From contig CM055102.1 of the NCBI GenBank assembly GCA_029204225.1, positions 30,851,632-30,915,631 on the forward strand: a stretch of 64,000 nt of DNA, written 5' to 3'. Position numbers and translations under genes: made by a program. The notes under the pieces are model-generated. The model had not been told where the DNA came from and did not search any database. It saw only the letters and a program-made list of their open reading frames with translations. This document shows, piece by piece, positions 10,632 to 20,960 of this stretch (its first letter is position 1; each line of letters starts with the position of its first letter). The DNA is from Diphasiastrum complanatum (lineage: Eukaryota; Streptophyta; Lycopodiopsida; Lycopodiales; Lycopodiaceae).

Positions 10632-11512
10632 AAATCACTAACTCCAAGGAGCTAGATACTTAAGATCTTTTGGTCATTTGACAAGTCTGTATATCTTCAG
10701 ATTGTTCAACTCAACAACACCTATCACTCCTTCTCTTCACTAAGATACATATTTAGCTGTCAAAGTCTTTTGATTTATTGTAATTACAGTTTACAAGATG
10801 ATTAACAGCCGTTTAAACAAGATCCGTAGATCCGTTATTGGAGCATCGTGAAGGAGGAGAAGTACAGAGTAACGTATCTTCCATATGCATCATAGTTCAA
10901 GGATGTAGGCCGTGATGGTCGTCATCTATCCGCAATCCTTTGAACAATCGCTGGTTGTTCGATCAGTTGTTGATCGTTTGCTTTGTAGGTGATCGCTTGC
11001 TTCCTTTGTTGATCACCGTAAGTGATAACTTACGGAGCTAAACGATGAGATGGGTCAACAGTCGCTAGTTGACATTGTAGGAACTCGCCAACCGTTGTCG
11101 CTGGTCGCCTTCGTTGACAACCGAAAGTAAGTTGCTTCCGTTTTTCAAATGTTTGAGGAGAGTTGACTTTGTTCATAGCTTCCATTGTAGGAGACCGTAA
11201 GAAGGTCACTTGTGGTGGTCGACGGGATTTTACTTTTGTTGCCACGCAAGTGCTCGTAGATAGTAACCTACGGTTTTTAATGACTCCCTGTGGTTTGCGG
11301 TTTGCGGTTTCTTGCGGTGTGTGGTTTGAGTCATGCTTCTCCATAAACATTGATTTAACGGTTCCCTTGGGTCAAACTGTAATCTGGCGATGGCTTTGCG
11401 GTTTTGCCTGATTTGACTTTGCGTGTATTTTGCAGACTAACTCAGAGAGATAGAATTCTTGAGAGTAGAAGGAGGGCGAAGGGATGAGTAGGAGAAAATT
11501 AGAATTCCAACA
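10097..11512 (-). repeat. 5' LTR of the copia element
   Basis: This is the complete right-hand LTR, 1416 bases, bounded by tgttgg next to the primer site and ccaaca next to the target duplication. It should contain the element's promoter and poly(A) signals, but I could not place a TATA box with confidence. It includes the U3 end that the left LTR has lost (about 11335-11512). Confidence 0.87.
10551..10627. repeat. TC dinucleotide microsatellite
   Basis: An unbroken run of TC of about 77 bases within the LTR. The equivalent place in the other LTR (about 5925-5940) has only about 16 bases. The two LTRs were identical at insertion, so the repeat changed length afterwards. Confidence 0.95.
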
Positions 11513-12054
11513 CATAGAGTATGGCCTCTATACATCATTCACAAGATGGGCTTCCTTATGTATGTGGTAAATGTCAAGAGTTGGATAAGTATCTTATCCA
11601 ACAAGAAGAAATCGGCTACATGTAGACCCCTAAAAACAGCTACATGCACAACCACTTCCCATAGTTGACCACCTCTTGATGACTTCCAAATGCCATTGTG
11701 AAGAGGGGGGAGGGAGCGGGGGGGGGGGGGGTTTGGGAGTGACTCTAGTCTTTCTTTTGATAGACAATAAATATTTTATGGTGTAATCTTGAAACATTGG
11801 GAGGGGGGGGGTAGAGAGAGAGAGCGCTCCAAGATTTACTGCTAATCTCCTTGGAGAGTTTTTGTAGATAAGAATTTAGTCTCGTTATTTTGAATATTCA
11901 AATTTCATTCGACAACTATGTGAACTCTATGACTTATTTTTGTAGATTGTTTGAACTTGCGTGCAAAATTGTAGACTATCAAAAAAGATTATATACATGT
12001 ATTTATCGTTGATCCTCATTTCTATAAATTTCCATTGAAGATAGAAATCCAACA
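11513..12054 (-). repeat. Probable degenerate copia LTR
   Basis: The stretch ends in aaatccaaca at 12045-12054, followed by a weak polypurine-like segment (cccttcataa, read on the minus strand) and RNase H-like sequence. That is the same arrangement as at 13656 and 55010. This makes it a likely 3' LTR of an old minus-strand copia element, with its left part cut by the element at 5466-11512. It holds two G-runs (11718-11731 and 11800-11812) and a short GA repeat. The left boundary is uncertain. Confidence 0.5.
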
Positions 12055-12390
12055 CCCTTCATAAGCAGGATCCTGAAAAGATTGATGTTTCAAATTTAGG
12101 GTATGATTGTCGATTGCTAATGCCTTTGTGAAAATGTTTGCCACCATGAACTGTGTTCTACAATAAACTCAAATGGTCTCTCTTTCAAGTACTTTGTTTA
12201 TGATGAAATGATACTTTATCTTAATGTGTTTGCTCCTAGAGTGATACTTAGGATTCATTGATAAAACAATTGTACTTTGATTATCACAAAATATGGAAGT
12301 AGGTTATGATTGATGAAGGTTGAGATTTAGCAGCAAACGCCTTAGCCAAATTGCCTCTTTTGCAACACCTATGTGCAGTAGTTATATATT
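12055..12390 (-). pseudogene. Copia RNase H 3'-end relic
   Basis: On the minus strand the sequence parallels the RNase H end of the element at 13671-14372: the same 'tttgattatcacaaaat' (the CDN motif) and 'tcctagagtgatacttaggattcat' words occur in the same order. No long frame survives. It belongs with the LTR relic to its left. Confidence 0.6.
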
Positions 12391-12394
12391 TGGC

Positions 12395-12527
12395 CTAATG
12401 CAAATGAATTCTGTGAATTGGGTAGAGAGATGCACTCACAACAAAGTGAAGCAGATCAAGACAAATCGTGGTGGCGAATACATCTCGAATCGCTTCACTG
12501 ACTTTTGCAATGATCGTCACATCATTC
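12395..12527 (+). pseudogene. Copia integrase fragment, plus strand
   Basis: The plus strand encodes a short integrase core piece: KVKQIKTNRGGEYISNRF followed by TDFCNDRH. The usual Asp of the S-D-N-G-G-E motif is changed to Asn-Arg, so it is inactive. It is cut off exactly where the next LTR begins at 12528, suggesting that element inserted into it. Confidence 0.75.
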
Positions 12528-13656
12528 TGTGGGAGAGAGAGGGGGAGAATAAATGACAAACACGAATGAGAAACGAACTTGAACAAGAAACGAACGAGAA
12601 AAGAACTCGACCAGAAATGTTCGTGCACAGCGGAATAAGTTATACGACTCTCTTCCGGAAGCATGACTACGCCTATCAGAATGACAGAACTTTAGTGATA
12701 GAAATCACGGTCATTCTAGATTACGTAGCCAAACATTAATAGATGAAGCGTCAGAAGAATAATTTGTCGCGAATAGCAAGACAAATTATATGTCGTGAAT
12801 GATTCACGAAAGAGCTAGACTGTGATCGATTGATAATTAGTCGCAAATGATTCGCAAAAGATAAGACTAAATGTTAGTTGTCTATTACCAGAAAGAATAG
12901 CTTGAACAATCAGACAGAACGAAGAATAAGCATAGCAATATTAACACTGATCTGAATGTAGAACAAAGAGCTGTATCAGATTAAGTATATCATGTATACA
13001 TGTCAATAATGCGGTAGAGCACAATACAGTAGCGGACAAAACCGCGTGCCCTACAAAGCTTATTTCAAATCTGTAAGAAGGAATTTAAACCTTAATTCTG
13101 ACAAAGTGAAGAATGAATGCTCAGGGCATCTACTTTGTTAATGTCATCTTCTTCAACTCTCTTGATCATCTGATCATCATCATCTCATGAATGGTGTCCA
13201 GAATATGTATATATACATAATATTACAAGTGTGCAGATGTGAAAGTATAGAGTGGATGTGCTGTTTGTAGGAGATCATGGGTGGCTGCAATCGTTGTCCA
13301 ATCTATTAGTGCAATTGCATGGAGTGAGTGTAAAAGGGTGCGACGTCAGCCAATGATGAAGTGAACGTTGGTGATGATGTAAAAGGTGGGTCACTCTTAC
13401 GAATGGCCTTAGGATAAGATTTATAGGGTGCCTTAGCTTTTAGGGCACCTTCGGCATTCTGTAGGATAGTGTCCCCTTTTCGCCTGTCACCATAACCTAT
13501 GTAAAAACACAGTGTTTGTGATTCTTTCGCGTTTTATTCGTTTGTGTAAATTTGCATGTAAATATGAAGGGTGCGTGACAACGTTAGTAAATATGCAACA
13601 AGAATGGAGGCAGATTAAAAATGGGATTTAGGAGAGTAGAAGGAGTAAATCCAACA
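12528..13656 (-). repeat. 3' LTR, 1129 bases
   Basis: The ends are tgtggga on the left and atccaaca on the right, so on the minus strand the LTR runs TGTTGGAT...TCCCACA. The right end adjoins a polypurine tract. The same LTR appears inverted at 16153-17016 and as a fragment at 54500-55010. The central part is rich in 'attcgcgaa'-like words. Confidence 0.85.
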
Positions 13657-13670
13657 CTCCCCCCCTTAAT
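13657..13670 (-). other. Polypurine tract
   Basis: On the minus strand this reads ATTAAGGGGGGGAG and directly precedes the TGTTGG start of the 3' LTR. It is the usual primer for plus-strand DNA synthesis and fixes the LTR boundary. Confidence 0.85.
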
Positions 13671-15371
13671 CTGGATCCGTGAATGCCTTGATCTTCAGAT
13701 TGAGCAATGCACAAAATTGGTTGTGTGCATTAATACTGAGTGCTTCCATGAAAATGTCTACAACCATGTCTTGCGTTTTGTAGTACGTTAAGCTTACCTG
13801 AGAACCTTGCCCCTGATGTAGTGATATCTGATCTCAATGTGCTTACTCCTAGAATGAAATCTAGGGTTGGCCGATAAGGCAATAGCACTTTGATTATCAC
13901 AAAATAAAACTGTAGGGCTGTACTGATACAGATTGATGTAAAACAGCAAATTTCTCAGCCAAAACACTTCCTTAATAGATTGAGAAGTAGCAATGTATTC
14001 TGCTTCAGTAGAGAAAAGTGCGATAGAGGTTTGCTTACGTCTCTTCCACGAAATAGGACTGCCATTGATGAAGAATATAAATCCAGATGTGGAGTTACGA
14101 TTGGCATCAGAATAACCACTGAGCTGATGAAGATTGTCATTGCTGACCTTTCCATAGCAGATGCACTGGTCCATGGTAGCTCGAATATATCTCATGACTC
14201 GAATAAGAGCCTTCCAATGGGTAATGCCAAGATTAGCCATATATTGGCTGAGTGAGCTTACAACAAAAGAGATATCTGGTCTTGTACAGACCATTGCATA
14301 TATGAGAGATCCAAGTATCGATCGATATGGATATTCTCTCATCTGCTCCTCTTCCTGCTTAGTCTGGGACATTGGTCCTTCGACAAATGCAGGCCTGGAT
14401 CCATTGGTGAGTCAGCTAATTTATAGTTCATAAAATTGTATCTGTTAAGAACATTGTGAAGATACCTTTGTTAAGTGATGTAAATTAGTTGATTTTCTTT
14501 GTCTATGTGGATTTGAATTCCAAGACAGAAGTGAGCTTTGCCCAGATCAGTCATGTCAAATTCTGAGAACAACATCTATTTTGCATCCTTGACCATTTTG
14601 GTATTGTTGTTGAAGAGCAACGTATCATCTACGTACAAGGTGATGATAATGAAGGATTGTTGCACTGACCTTGAATAAACATTGCAATCAACAGTGCTTG
14701 GTTTGAATCCTTGTTCAATGAGGAATGTGTTGATCCTCTGAAACCATGCTCTGGCAGACTGTTTCAAGCCATATAGTGCTTTGTGGAGTTTACAGACATG
14801 ATCCTTCAGGCAGGATCATGTAGATATCTTCTTGTGTGACTGCATTCAGATAGGTTTTTTGTACATCAAGTTGAAGTACTTCGAGGTCTACAGCTACAGC
14901 ACAAGACAAGAGCATTCGGATCGATGAATGTTTGATGACTGGACTAAAAGTCTCACTGTAGTCGACATTCGGGATCAGGGTGAATCCTCGTGCAACTAGT
15001 CTAGCCTTCATTCGATCAGTTGTTGCGTTGGCATTATATTTGATTTTAAAGATTCATTTGAAATCAATAATATTGCAGCCAATAGGAGCTTCGACTAATG
15101 ACCATGTCTGATTCTTGATCAGAGAGGAATACTCTCTATCCATGGCTTCTCTCCAGAAATCAGAGTCTGGTTGGCTGAGTGCCTCTTCGACTGTCTTCGG
15201 TTCCTGCATTAAGAGATATGCAGACTCAAGAGTATACCTTATGGGCTGTGTGCGCACTCGGCTTGATCTTTTGGAATGATTCGATTGATGAACCGCTCTT
15301 GGGACTTGTTGCTGGGTAGCAACAACATGTTCGTCTAATTTGTTGTCTCGAAGTGAGTCGACAATAGACAC
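13671..15371 (-). pseudogene. Copia reverse transcriptase and RNase H
   Basis: Minus-strand reading from 15371: linker (EEALSQPDSDFWREAMDREY, NQTWSLVEAP), RT (KARLVARGFT, QLDVQKTYLNA, catalytic LYVDDTLLF near 14625) and LGIQI near 14525. RNase H follows at 14372-13794 (GYSDANRNSTSGF, FSTEAEYIA, FCDNQSAIAL, FHSRSKHIEIRYHYIRGKV) and runs in broken frames to the polypurine tract. Most catalytic residues survive, and the 192-codon RNase H frame is uninterrupted. Several frameshifts and stops elsewhere (about 15011-15054, 14767-14790 and 14372-14576) kill the polyprotein. Confidence 0.88.
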
Positions 15372-15386
15372 GCCTGAGCTAGAAGC

Positions 15387-16152
15387 TCATACTGTCGTGT
15401 CAATGGCAGGTAATGTAGGTTCTTCTTGAGCAATATGCTTGCTTGTGAGGTCAACGAATTGATCCTCGATAAAGACTGTATCTCGGCTATACAAGATTTG
15501 CTGGGTATCAGGATCGTACAGCTTGTAGGTGTTATCAGACAAAGTATATCCGATCAGGATGGTCTTGAGACCTTGGAAGTCCAATTTCTTCCTTGTGTCT
15601 TTTGGGATCTGCACGTAGTCAATGCACTCGAACACTCTTAGGTTCTTCAAAGAAGGCTTAGAGCCTGTCCACACCTCTTGGGGTGTCTTGTCTAAGAGGG
15701 CCTTGGTCGAACATCTGTTCTGGAGGTAAGTTGCAGTGGAGACAGCTTCAACCCAGAATCTCTTGGGAATCGAGGCATGCAATAGCATACACTTAGTAGA
15801 TTCGACCAAAGTACGGTGCTTCCTCTCAGCTAAGCCATTAGACTGAGGACTGTAAGGAGTGATGAATTGCTGCTCAATGCCTTGGCTTTGACAATACTCC
15901 TTAAACTTAACAGAGATGTATTCTCCACCATTGTCTGATCTTAGGGCCTTGATCGTCCTTCTAGTCTCCTTTTCTGCACACTCCTTGAAGATTCTGAAGC
16001 AGTTGAAAGCTTCTAATTTCTTCTTTATGAAATACACCATCGTCCGAAGGATTTTTCATCGGGCCACAAATATCTGAATGTACAACATCTAGCAATCCTC
16101 TAGCAATATGCTGATGGCTTGACTTAAATGGTTTCCTAGTCTGTTTACCCGA
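15387..16152 (-). pseudogene. Copia integrase, 5'-truncated
   Basis: From 16152 the minus strand reads KPFKSSHQHIARG and HSDICGPM (first catalytic Asp). A short deletion with a frame change follows, then RSDNGGEYISVKF (second Asp), PQSNGLAERKHRT (Glu) and the C-terminal GYTLSDNTYKLYDPDT region. The triad is present, but the frame is broken near 16040 and the upstream half of the polyprotein is gone. Translation upstream of 16152 runs into antisense LTR. Confidence 0.88.
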
Positions 16153-17016
16153 CCCACTTTTCACATCATCACCAATGTTCACTTCAGCACTAGCTGACGT
16201 GGCACCCTTTTTACACTCACTCCATGCAGTTGCGCTAACAGATTGGACAACGATTGCAGCCACCCATGATCTCCTACAAATAGCACATCCACTCTGTACT
16301 TTCACATCTGCACACCTGTAATATTATGTATATATACATATTCAGGACACCATTCATGAGATGATGATGATCAGATGATCAAGAGAGTTGAAGAAGACAA
16401 CATAAACAAAGTAGATGCCATGAGCATTCATTCTTCACTTTGTCAGAATTAAGGTTTAAATTCATTCTTACAGATTTGAAATAAGCTTTGTAGGGCACGC
16501 GGTTTCGTCTGCTACTGTATTGTGCTCTACTGCATTATTGACATGTATACATGATATACTTAATCTGATACAGCTCTTTGTTATGCATTCAGATCTGTGT
16601 TAATATTGCTATGCTTATTCTTCGTTCTGTCTGATCTTTCTAGTTGTTCTTTTTGGTAATAGACAACTAACATTTAGTCTTATCTTTTGCGAATCATTCA
16701 CGACTAATTATCAATTGATCATAGTCTAGCTCTTTCGCGAGTCATTCGCAATATATAATTTGTCTTGCTATTCGCGACAAATTATTCTTCTGACGTTTCA
16801 TCTATTAATGTTTGGCTACGTAATCTAGAATGACCGTGATTTCTAGCACTCAAGTTCTATCATTTCGATAGGCATAGTCATGCTTCCGAAGAGAGTCGTA
16901 TAACTTATTCTGCTCCGCACAAACATTTTCTGTTTGAGTTCGTTTCTCGTTCGTTTCTTGTTCAAGTTCATTTCTCGTTCGTGTTTGTCATTTATTCTCT
17001 CCCTCTCTCTCCCACA
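16153..17016 (+). repeat. Inverted 5' LTR, truncated in U3
   Basis: This is the reverse complement of the LTR at 12528-13656, beginning inside U3 at about 16153 and running to its proper end (cccaca) at 17016. A primer binding site follows at once, so it acts as the 5' LTR of a plus-strand element. Roughly the first 260 bases of U3 are missing at the join with minus-strand integrase. Confidence 0.85.
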
Positions 17017-17029
17017 TGGTATCAGAGCT
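17017..17029 (+). other. Primer binding site, initiator tRNA-Met type
   Basis: It reads TGGTATCAGAGCT directly after the LTR end, an exact copia-type primer site. Confidence 0.92.
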
Positions 17030-17167
17030 ATTTTCATAGCTTGATAATTTTCCACAGTACAAGACTCTACTAGCCGATAGAGTAATTGTTTTCTTGTTCT
17101 GTAAATATCAGATTTTCATACTTAAGTCACTGATAGTTTCTCCTATCACTTAGACTAATTCTTCCAC

Positions 17168-17345
17168 ATGGATTCCCAAGGGAAATCCAGTCCTATCATG
17201 GACAAGCTTGATGGAGCCAATTACCATCTGTGGAAATTTAAGATGAAAACTGTACTGATGGCAAAAAAATTGTTCGACGTTGTTACAGGTGCAGAAGAGA
17301 AACCCGAAGCGGACGATGGGGCAATCGACCAAATGTTGATCACTC
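17168..17345 (+). pseudogene. Copia gag N-terminus
   Basis: The start codon lies about 140 bases after the primer site, as in related elements. The frame gives MDSQGKSSPIMDKLDGANY followed by LWKFKMKTVLMAKKLFDVV, the standard copia gag N-terminus, and stays typical to about residue 60. It then turns into unrelated sequence. Only the first quarter of gag survives, so it is a truncated relic belonging to the inverted LTR upstream. Confidence 0.85.
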
Positions 17346-17455
17346 ACATTTATTGTTTGTTTGGTGTATTTTTCCAGAGAGTTCAAAGTTGATAACATGG
17401 AAGAATCATCTCATTCACATTCTATGTGATTTTTCATGGCTCATTGAAGTGATAT
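17346..17455. other. Junction between two copia remnants
   Basis: About 110 bases between the gag fragment and an RNase H tail of a different copia family. No motif is recognised. A cattc word at about 17417-17422 equals the 5 bases left of the LTR at 12528 and could be a target-duplication partner, but this is too short to prove. Confidence 0.3.
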
Positions 17456-17610
17456 GTCAACATTTTGTGAGGGAGCAAGTCATTGCAAAGGAGGTGGAGC
17501 TTCAACATGTGTCCTCAAGGGGATGTGTAGCTGATATCTTCACCAAAGCATTGGGAAAGGACTTGTTCATAAAGCATACAACTTCACTTGGAGTACAATT
17601 TTCATATTAG
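17456..17610 (+). pseudogene. Copia RNase H C-terminal tail
   Basis: The plus strand encodes HFVREQVIAKEVELQHVSS then VADIFTKALGKDLFIKH, nearly the same as the tail of the intact element at 40848-44801. It is the last part of RNase H of a plus-strand copia of that family. Everything upstream of it is missing. Confidence 0.85.
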
Positions 17611-18415
17611 ACTTAGAGTTTGACTTTTTAAAATAAATAAGTCTAAATTTCATTTGAATAAATACTTTTTGAAAGTGTGGGAAAGTTGGTAGTCGAGTTT
17701 GAGTAGATTCAAATTTGAATATTGGGTACATTGAATCTAGACCTCAAAAATAGTAGGGTTTACATTTTGGAGGGAAAGCCAAGTGGCCAATTAGGGTTTG
17801 GACCTGCTATAAAAGGATGTAACTCATGGAGAAGTAGATCTTCTATCTTCTCTATTTCATTTCATGCTTATACATGGTTCTCTTGGATTCTACTATCCAT
17901 TGGTGCACTGTACTTGTGATTGCTTGCAATTCTATGTATAGAATTATCAATATTTGTTACTTTTAGATACACACGTGTGAAATATAGTAGGGTACTATTG
18001 CTATACGAACAATAGCATTCTTTTATGTTATGATTCAGTTTTGATGAAGTTCTATTAGAGTTTGCATCTCATTCATAGAGTAGATGTTGATTTTTCTACA
18101 TTGACATGATTGTTGATTTGTTCTCTTTCTAACCCAAGATCAGTTTATAAATTTGGCAATTGCGTCATCCTCACCAACATAGTCACATCATAACCATCAT
18201 CACCACTTGTCGGTTATGTGCAGTGTAGCAGGTCAATAACTTTGCATTACCCCACACCAATAGAACATTGACATATGGCACCCAAATGACCTATAGTTGT
18301 AGGCTGACACTGATGCTAACATATAGAATGCAAATTCCTAGATATAACTCTAGTGACAAACTAATAGAATCAAATTACGAACGATTTGCAAAACTTTTCG
18401 TGACACTCGAATTAT
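17611..18415 (+). repeat. Possible copia 3' LTR, otherwise unassigned
   Basis: Following the RNase H tail, an LTR is expected. A tgtggga word at about 17677 could be its start, and TATAAAAGG at 17808-17816 is a good TATA box for an LTR promoter. I cannot find a second copy or a clear right end, so the extent is a guess. No coding region is seen. Confidence 0.35.
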
Positions 18416-18631
18416 TTATTTGAGCTGGATCACATAGTGAAGTGCAAGCCTAGATCTTCTTTTGTATTTAGCTAACTCATGTGCACCTAGAGGTTCATCT
18501 TCCTCATCAATCAGAAACTCATAGAGATCCTGGAGCACCATGAGTGACTCCATCCTCACTTTCCAAATAGCATAATTGTTAGAATTTAGCCTCTCACTAG
18601 CTTCTAGAAGATATGCTCCAGCACATCCCAT
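18416..18631 (-). pseudogene. Copia gag N-terminal fragment
   Basis: A 71-codon minus-strand frame has the family pattern LLEASERLNSNNYAIWKVRM, resembling the gag starts at 37820 and 40848. It stops after about 70 residues, before the capsid core is complete. No primer site or LTR is visible to its right. Confidence 0.75.
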
Positions 18632-19080
18632 CTTGATAGTAAGTTTCTACACACAAGATATAGATTTGTTTGAACCTGAAACTCACAAAGGTTTTTAACT
18701 TGCAGTGTTTCACTCAAATGTTGACTTCTAATCTAACAGATGGACTTGTAATCACAATTCTATCACTCCCTCACAAAGCTGGAATGAAGATAAGATGAAA
18801 TGAAAACTACTCTCAAGCAAATCTTGCCAATCTTGGCTATTTTTGGACAAAAATTGACTCTATCTCTCCCATTCACTTTGATGTACTTTCAAAACCTGGT
18901 TTCCACTTTAAGAAGGTCTGAAATTAGCCTAGATTAATTAGTTTTCATGAAACAAATTCAAAACTAATCAATTGTAACTGATCTTGGTAGCTTATCCTAG
19001 GATTTGCATAAAAAATTACATCAAATTGACACCAGATGAAATTACTGTGATCCAATGAATATGGGTTATTAAATTCTGGT
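18632..19080. other. Unassigned sequence
   Basis: AT-rich sequence to the right of the minus-strand gag start, so it could be that element's leader. No primer site, LTR end or coding motif is visible. Confidence 0.4.
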
Positions 19081-19850
19081 TCAGATATGCCCACATGTGT
19101 GAACAACGACGGCCTACAAAACAAAACTATGAACCTTTACATCCAGTTTTATCGCAACCGCCATTTGAAAAATGGAGCCTAGATTATATTGGTCCTATTC
19201 ATCTTGCAACATGAGGATCTCAAGCCAGATATATCATCATCACAACTAACTATATGACCAAGTGGGTTGAAGCCAAAGCAGTTAAAGTTGCTGATGCAAA
19301 ATCTATGGCTAAGTTTCTCTATGAAAATATGATTATCAGATTTGGATGTCTGATCGAGATTGTCAGTGATTGTGGTACACACTTTGTTAATCAAACAATA
19401 AAGTGTCTGTTGGAAGATTTTTTTGCTATACACCGATTTAGTACTCCATACTATAATGGCCAAGCTGAATCTTCCAATAAGATTCTCTGGACTATTATGA
19501 CAAAAACAGTTGAAGCGAGTCGATTTGATTGAGAACATAAATTACATGCGACATTATGGGCATTCAGAACCGCTTATAAGAGTAGCACAAATCAAACACC
19601 CTTCCAACTGGTGTATGATCAAGATGATGTCATGTCGATGAATACCATCCTTACGCATAGCAGCAACAGAGCGATTAGATGAAGATAAATCTTTACAACT
19701 GCATCATGAAGCTTTGCACAGATGCATTGGAAATATGTGCAATTGGAATAAACATTTAAACTCTGAACAATGGGCAGTACTAGCCGCCTACTTAAACATC
19801 TGTTGATAACCAGTTAACTATCAATTTCACTACATAAGAACTTTACACAG
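19081..19850 (+). pseudogene. Gypsy integrase
   Basis: The plus strand reads through a few stops with clear Ty3/gypsy integrase motifs. WSLDYIGPIH has the first catalytic Asp, TKWVEAKAV follows, then DCGTHFVNQTI (second Asp) and TPYYNGQAESSNK (Glu of D,D-35-E). Past 19530 the C-terminal part continues with TAYKSSTNQTPFQLVYDQ, a frameshift and a decaying tail. At least two stops interrupt it. No LTR or other pol domain of the same element is attached in the expected order. Confidence 0.85.
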
Positions 19851-19950
19851 AGTGATATCCATAATTTTGATCCTTGTGGGGAATGATATCATTTATGCTG
19901 GACAATATATATAAAATCAAGTTTAGTGAGTTACGACATGATCTGAATTT

Positions 19951-19970
19951 TGGTGCCGTTGTCGAGAATC
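19951..19970 (+). other. Gypsy primer-site-like sequence
   Basis: It reads TGGTGCCGTTGTCGAGAATC, close to the gypsy primer type TGGCRCCGTTGCCGGGGA seen at 62724. The preceding 80 bases also resemble the sequence before 62724. It probably marks the 5' LTR end of a second copy of that gypsy family. Confidence 0.6.
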
Positions 19971-20074
19971 GGAAGTAGTTTTACTAATGATAAAGGTCAT
20001 ATGTAGTGGTTCAAGGAACGTGATTCAAAATGTCTCGAACAAATTTTCTTAGAAGCATACAAGACAAAGATTCG

Positions 20075-20230
20075 CTTAGATGATTTCTTGGACATGTTGG
20101 TTACTTTAGAAGATTCATTCCTTCAATTGAACAAGAAATTACGATTCTTGGAAATCTTTTAAAAGTAGAAGGAGAATTTCGATGGACCAGGCGACATGAA
20201 GATTGCTATCAAACCATTGTGAGAGCAATT
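20075..20230 (+). pseudogene. Gypsy RT/RNase H fragment
   Basis: A plus-strand frame gives FLGHVGYFRRFIPSIEQEI followed by an FRWTRRHEDCYQTI-like segment. This is the conserved stretch linking gypsy RT to RNase H. It lies between a primer site and gag, which is the wrong place, so it is probably an inserted or rearranged piece of another gypsy copy. Confidence 0.65.
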
Positions 20231-20960
20231 GCAAATTATCATGCATATTATCAACGAAATTGTCAATAGTTTGAACATTGGAAGTTCTTGAAGTGAAGGA
20301 TTAATAGCTTTTGATGGCGCAGGCGGCTCAGGCTCTCTAGAATAAACTTCTTCAACATTTGTAAAATAATTCACAGGAGGAGAATCTTTGAACGTAATGA
20401 TGGAGTCTTCGTCGACATCAAGTAACATAATCACTCATCTTCGAATGAGGTGACTACCTCTTCCTATAATGCGTTCAGCCATTTTGACAGATTGAAGAGA
20501 GTGAGCAGAAGGTCGAATTGTAACATCTTATGGATTAATCATGAATTTATGAAGGAAGAGCTATTGATTCTAGATAAGTCTTTTAAGATTTGCGTTCATG
20601 CGATTAGTCTTTTTGATAAGACCTCGTGATACCTTGAAAGATGTGAGTAATCATGAAGTAAAGATACTACACATGTATACAAAACCAATGACGTATGCAC
20701 CCATGTGAGCTAAGGATCGAATAAGTTTGATCATGGATTAGAACATTTCGACCCTACGAACTCCGATATTATGATTGGATAATAACAATGATTCTTCTAT
20801 ATTTTTATGTCCAAAAATCAAGAGCGGAAAGATAGACGAGAAAGATAGAGAAAAGACCAACAAGAAAGACGGAGACATAGAGAAAAAAAAAGAGAATTAA
20901 ATTGGAATTCATGTACCCATACTGATTGATGAAGAAAACCCGATAACAAGGAAACCCCAA
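20231..20960. other. Leader-like sequence, unassigned
   Basis: A 91-codon minus-strand frame at 20159-20434 (MIMLLDVDEDSIITFKDSPP at its start) has no recognised motif and overlaps the RT fragment. The purine-rich part at 20810-20900 probably belongs to the start of the gypsy gag that follows, which is rich in Arg, Lys and Glu in the related copy at 62810-62960. Confidence 0.35.

Larger units (their letters stand above)
5466..11512 (-). mobile_element. Copia LTR retrotransposon with target duplication CATAG
   Basis: The two ends are related LTRs that begin with tgttgg on the plus strand and, on the right, end in ccaaca. The 5 bases outside each end are identical: catag at 5461-5465 and at 11513-11517. 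Between them, on the minus strand, lie remnants in copia order: gag, protease, integrase and reverse transcriptase. A primer site of the tRNA-iMet type adjoins the right (5') LTR. All genes carry frameshifts, stops or deletions, so the copy is dead. The left (3') LTR has lost its U3 end together with RNase H and the polypurine tract, and it carries a secondary MITE-like insertion. Confidence 0.9.
12528..16152 (-). mobile_element. Copia element, 5' part missing, pol fused to an inverted LTR
   Basis: From left to right: a complete 3' LTR (12528-13656), a polypurine tract, RNase H, RT and part of integrase, all on the minus strand. At about 16152, in the integrase, the element ends and an LTR of the same family begins in the opposite orientation. 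Its own gag, protease and minus-strand 5' LTR are absent. The left target-side sequence is integrase of another copia element. Confidence 0.8.

Noticed and set aside
11700-11815. G-runs as possible quadruplex regulatory sites
   Set aside because: They are simple G homopolymers with no associated gene; assembly or slippage artefact is as likely.
15961-16305. 114-codon frame as a single protein
   Set aside because: It is a chimera of antisense LTR (16153-16305) and broken integrase, joined at the rearrangement point.
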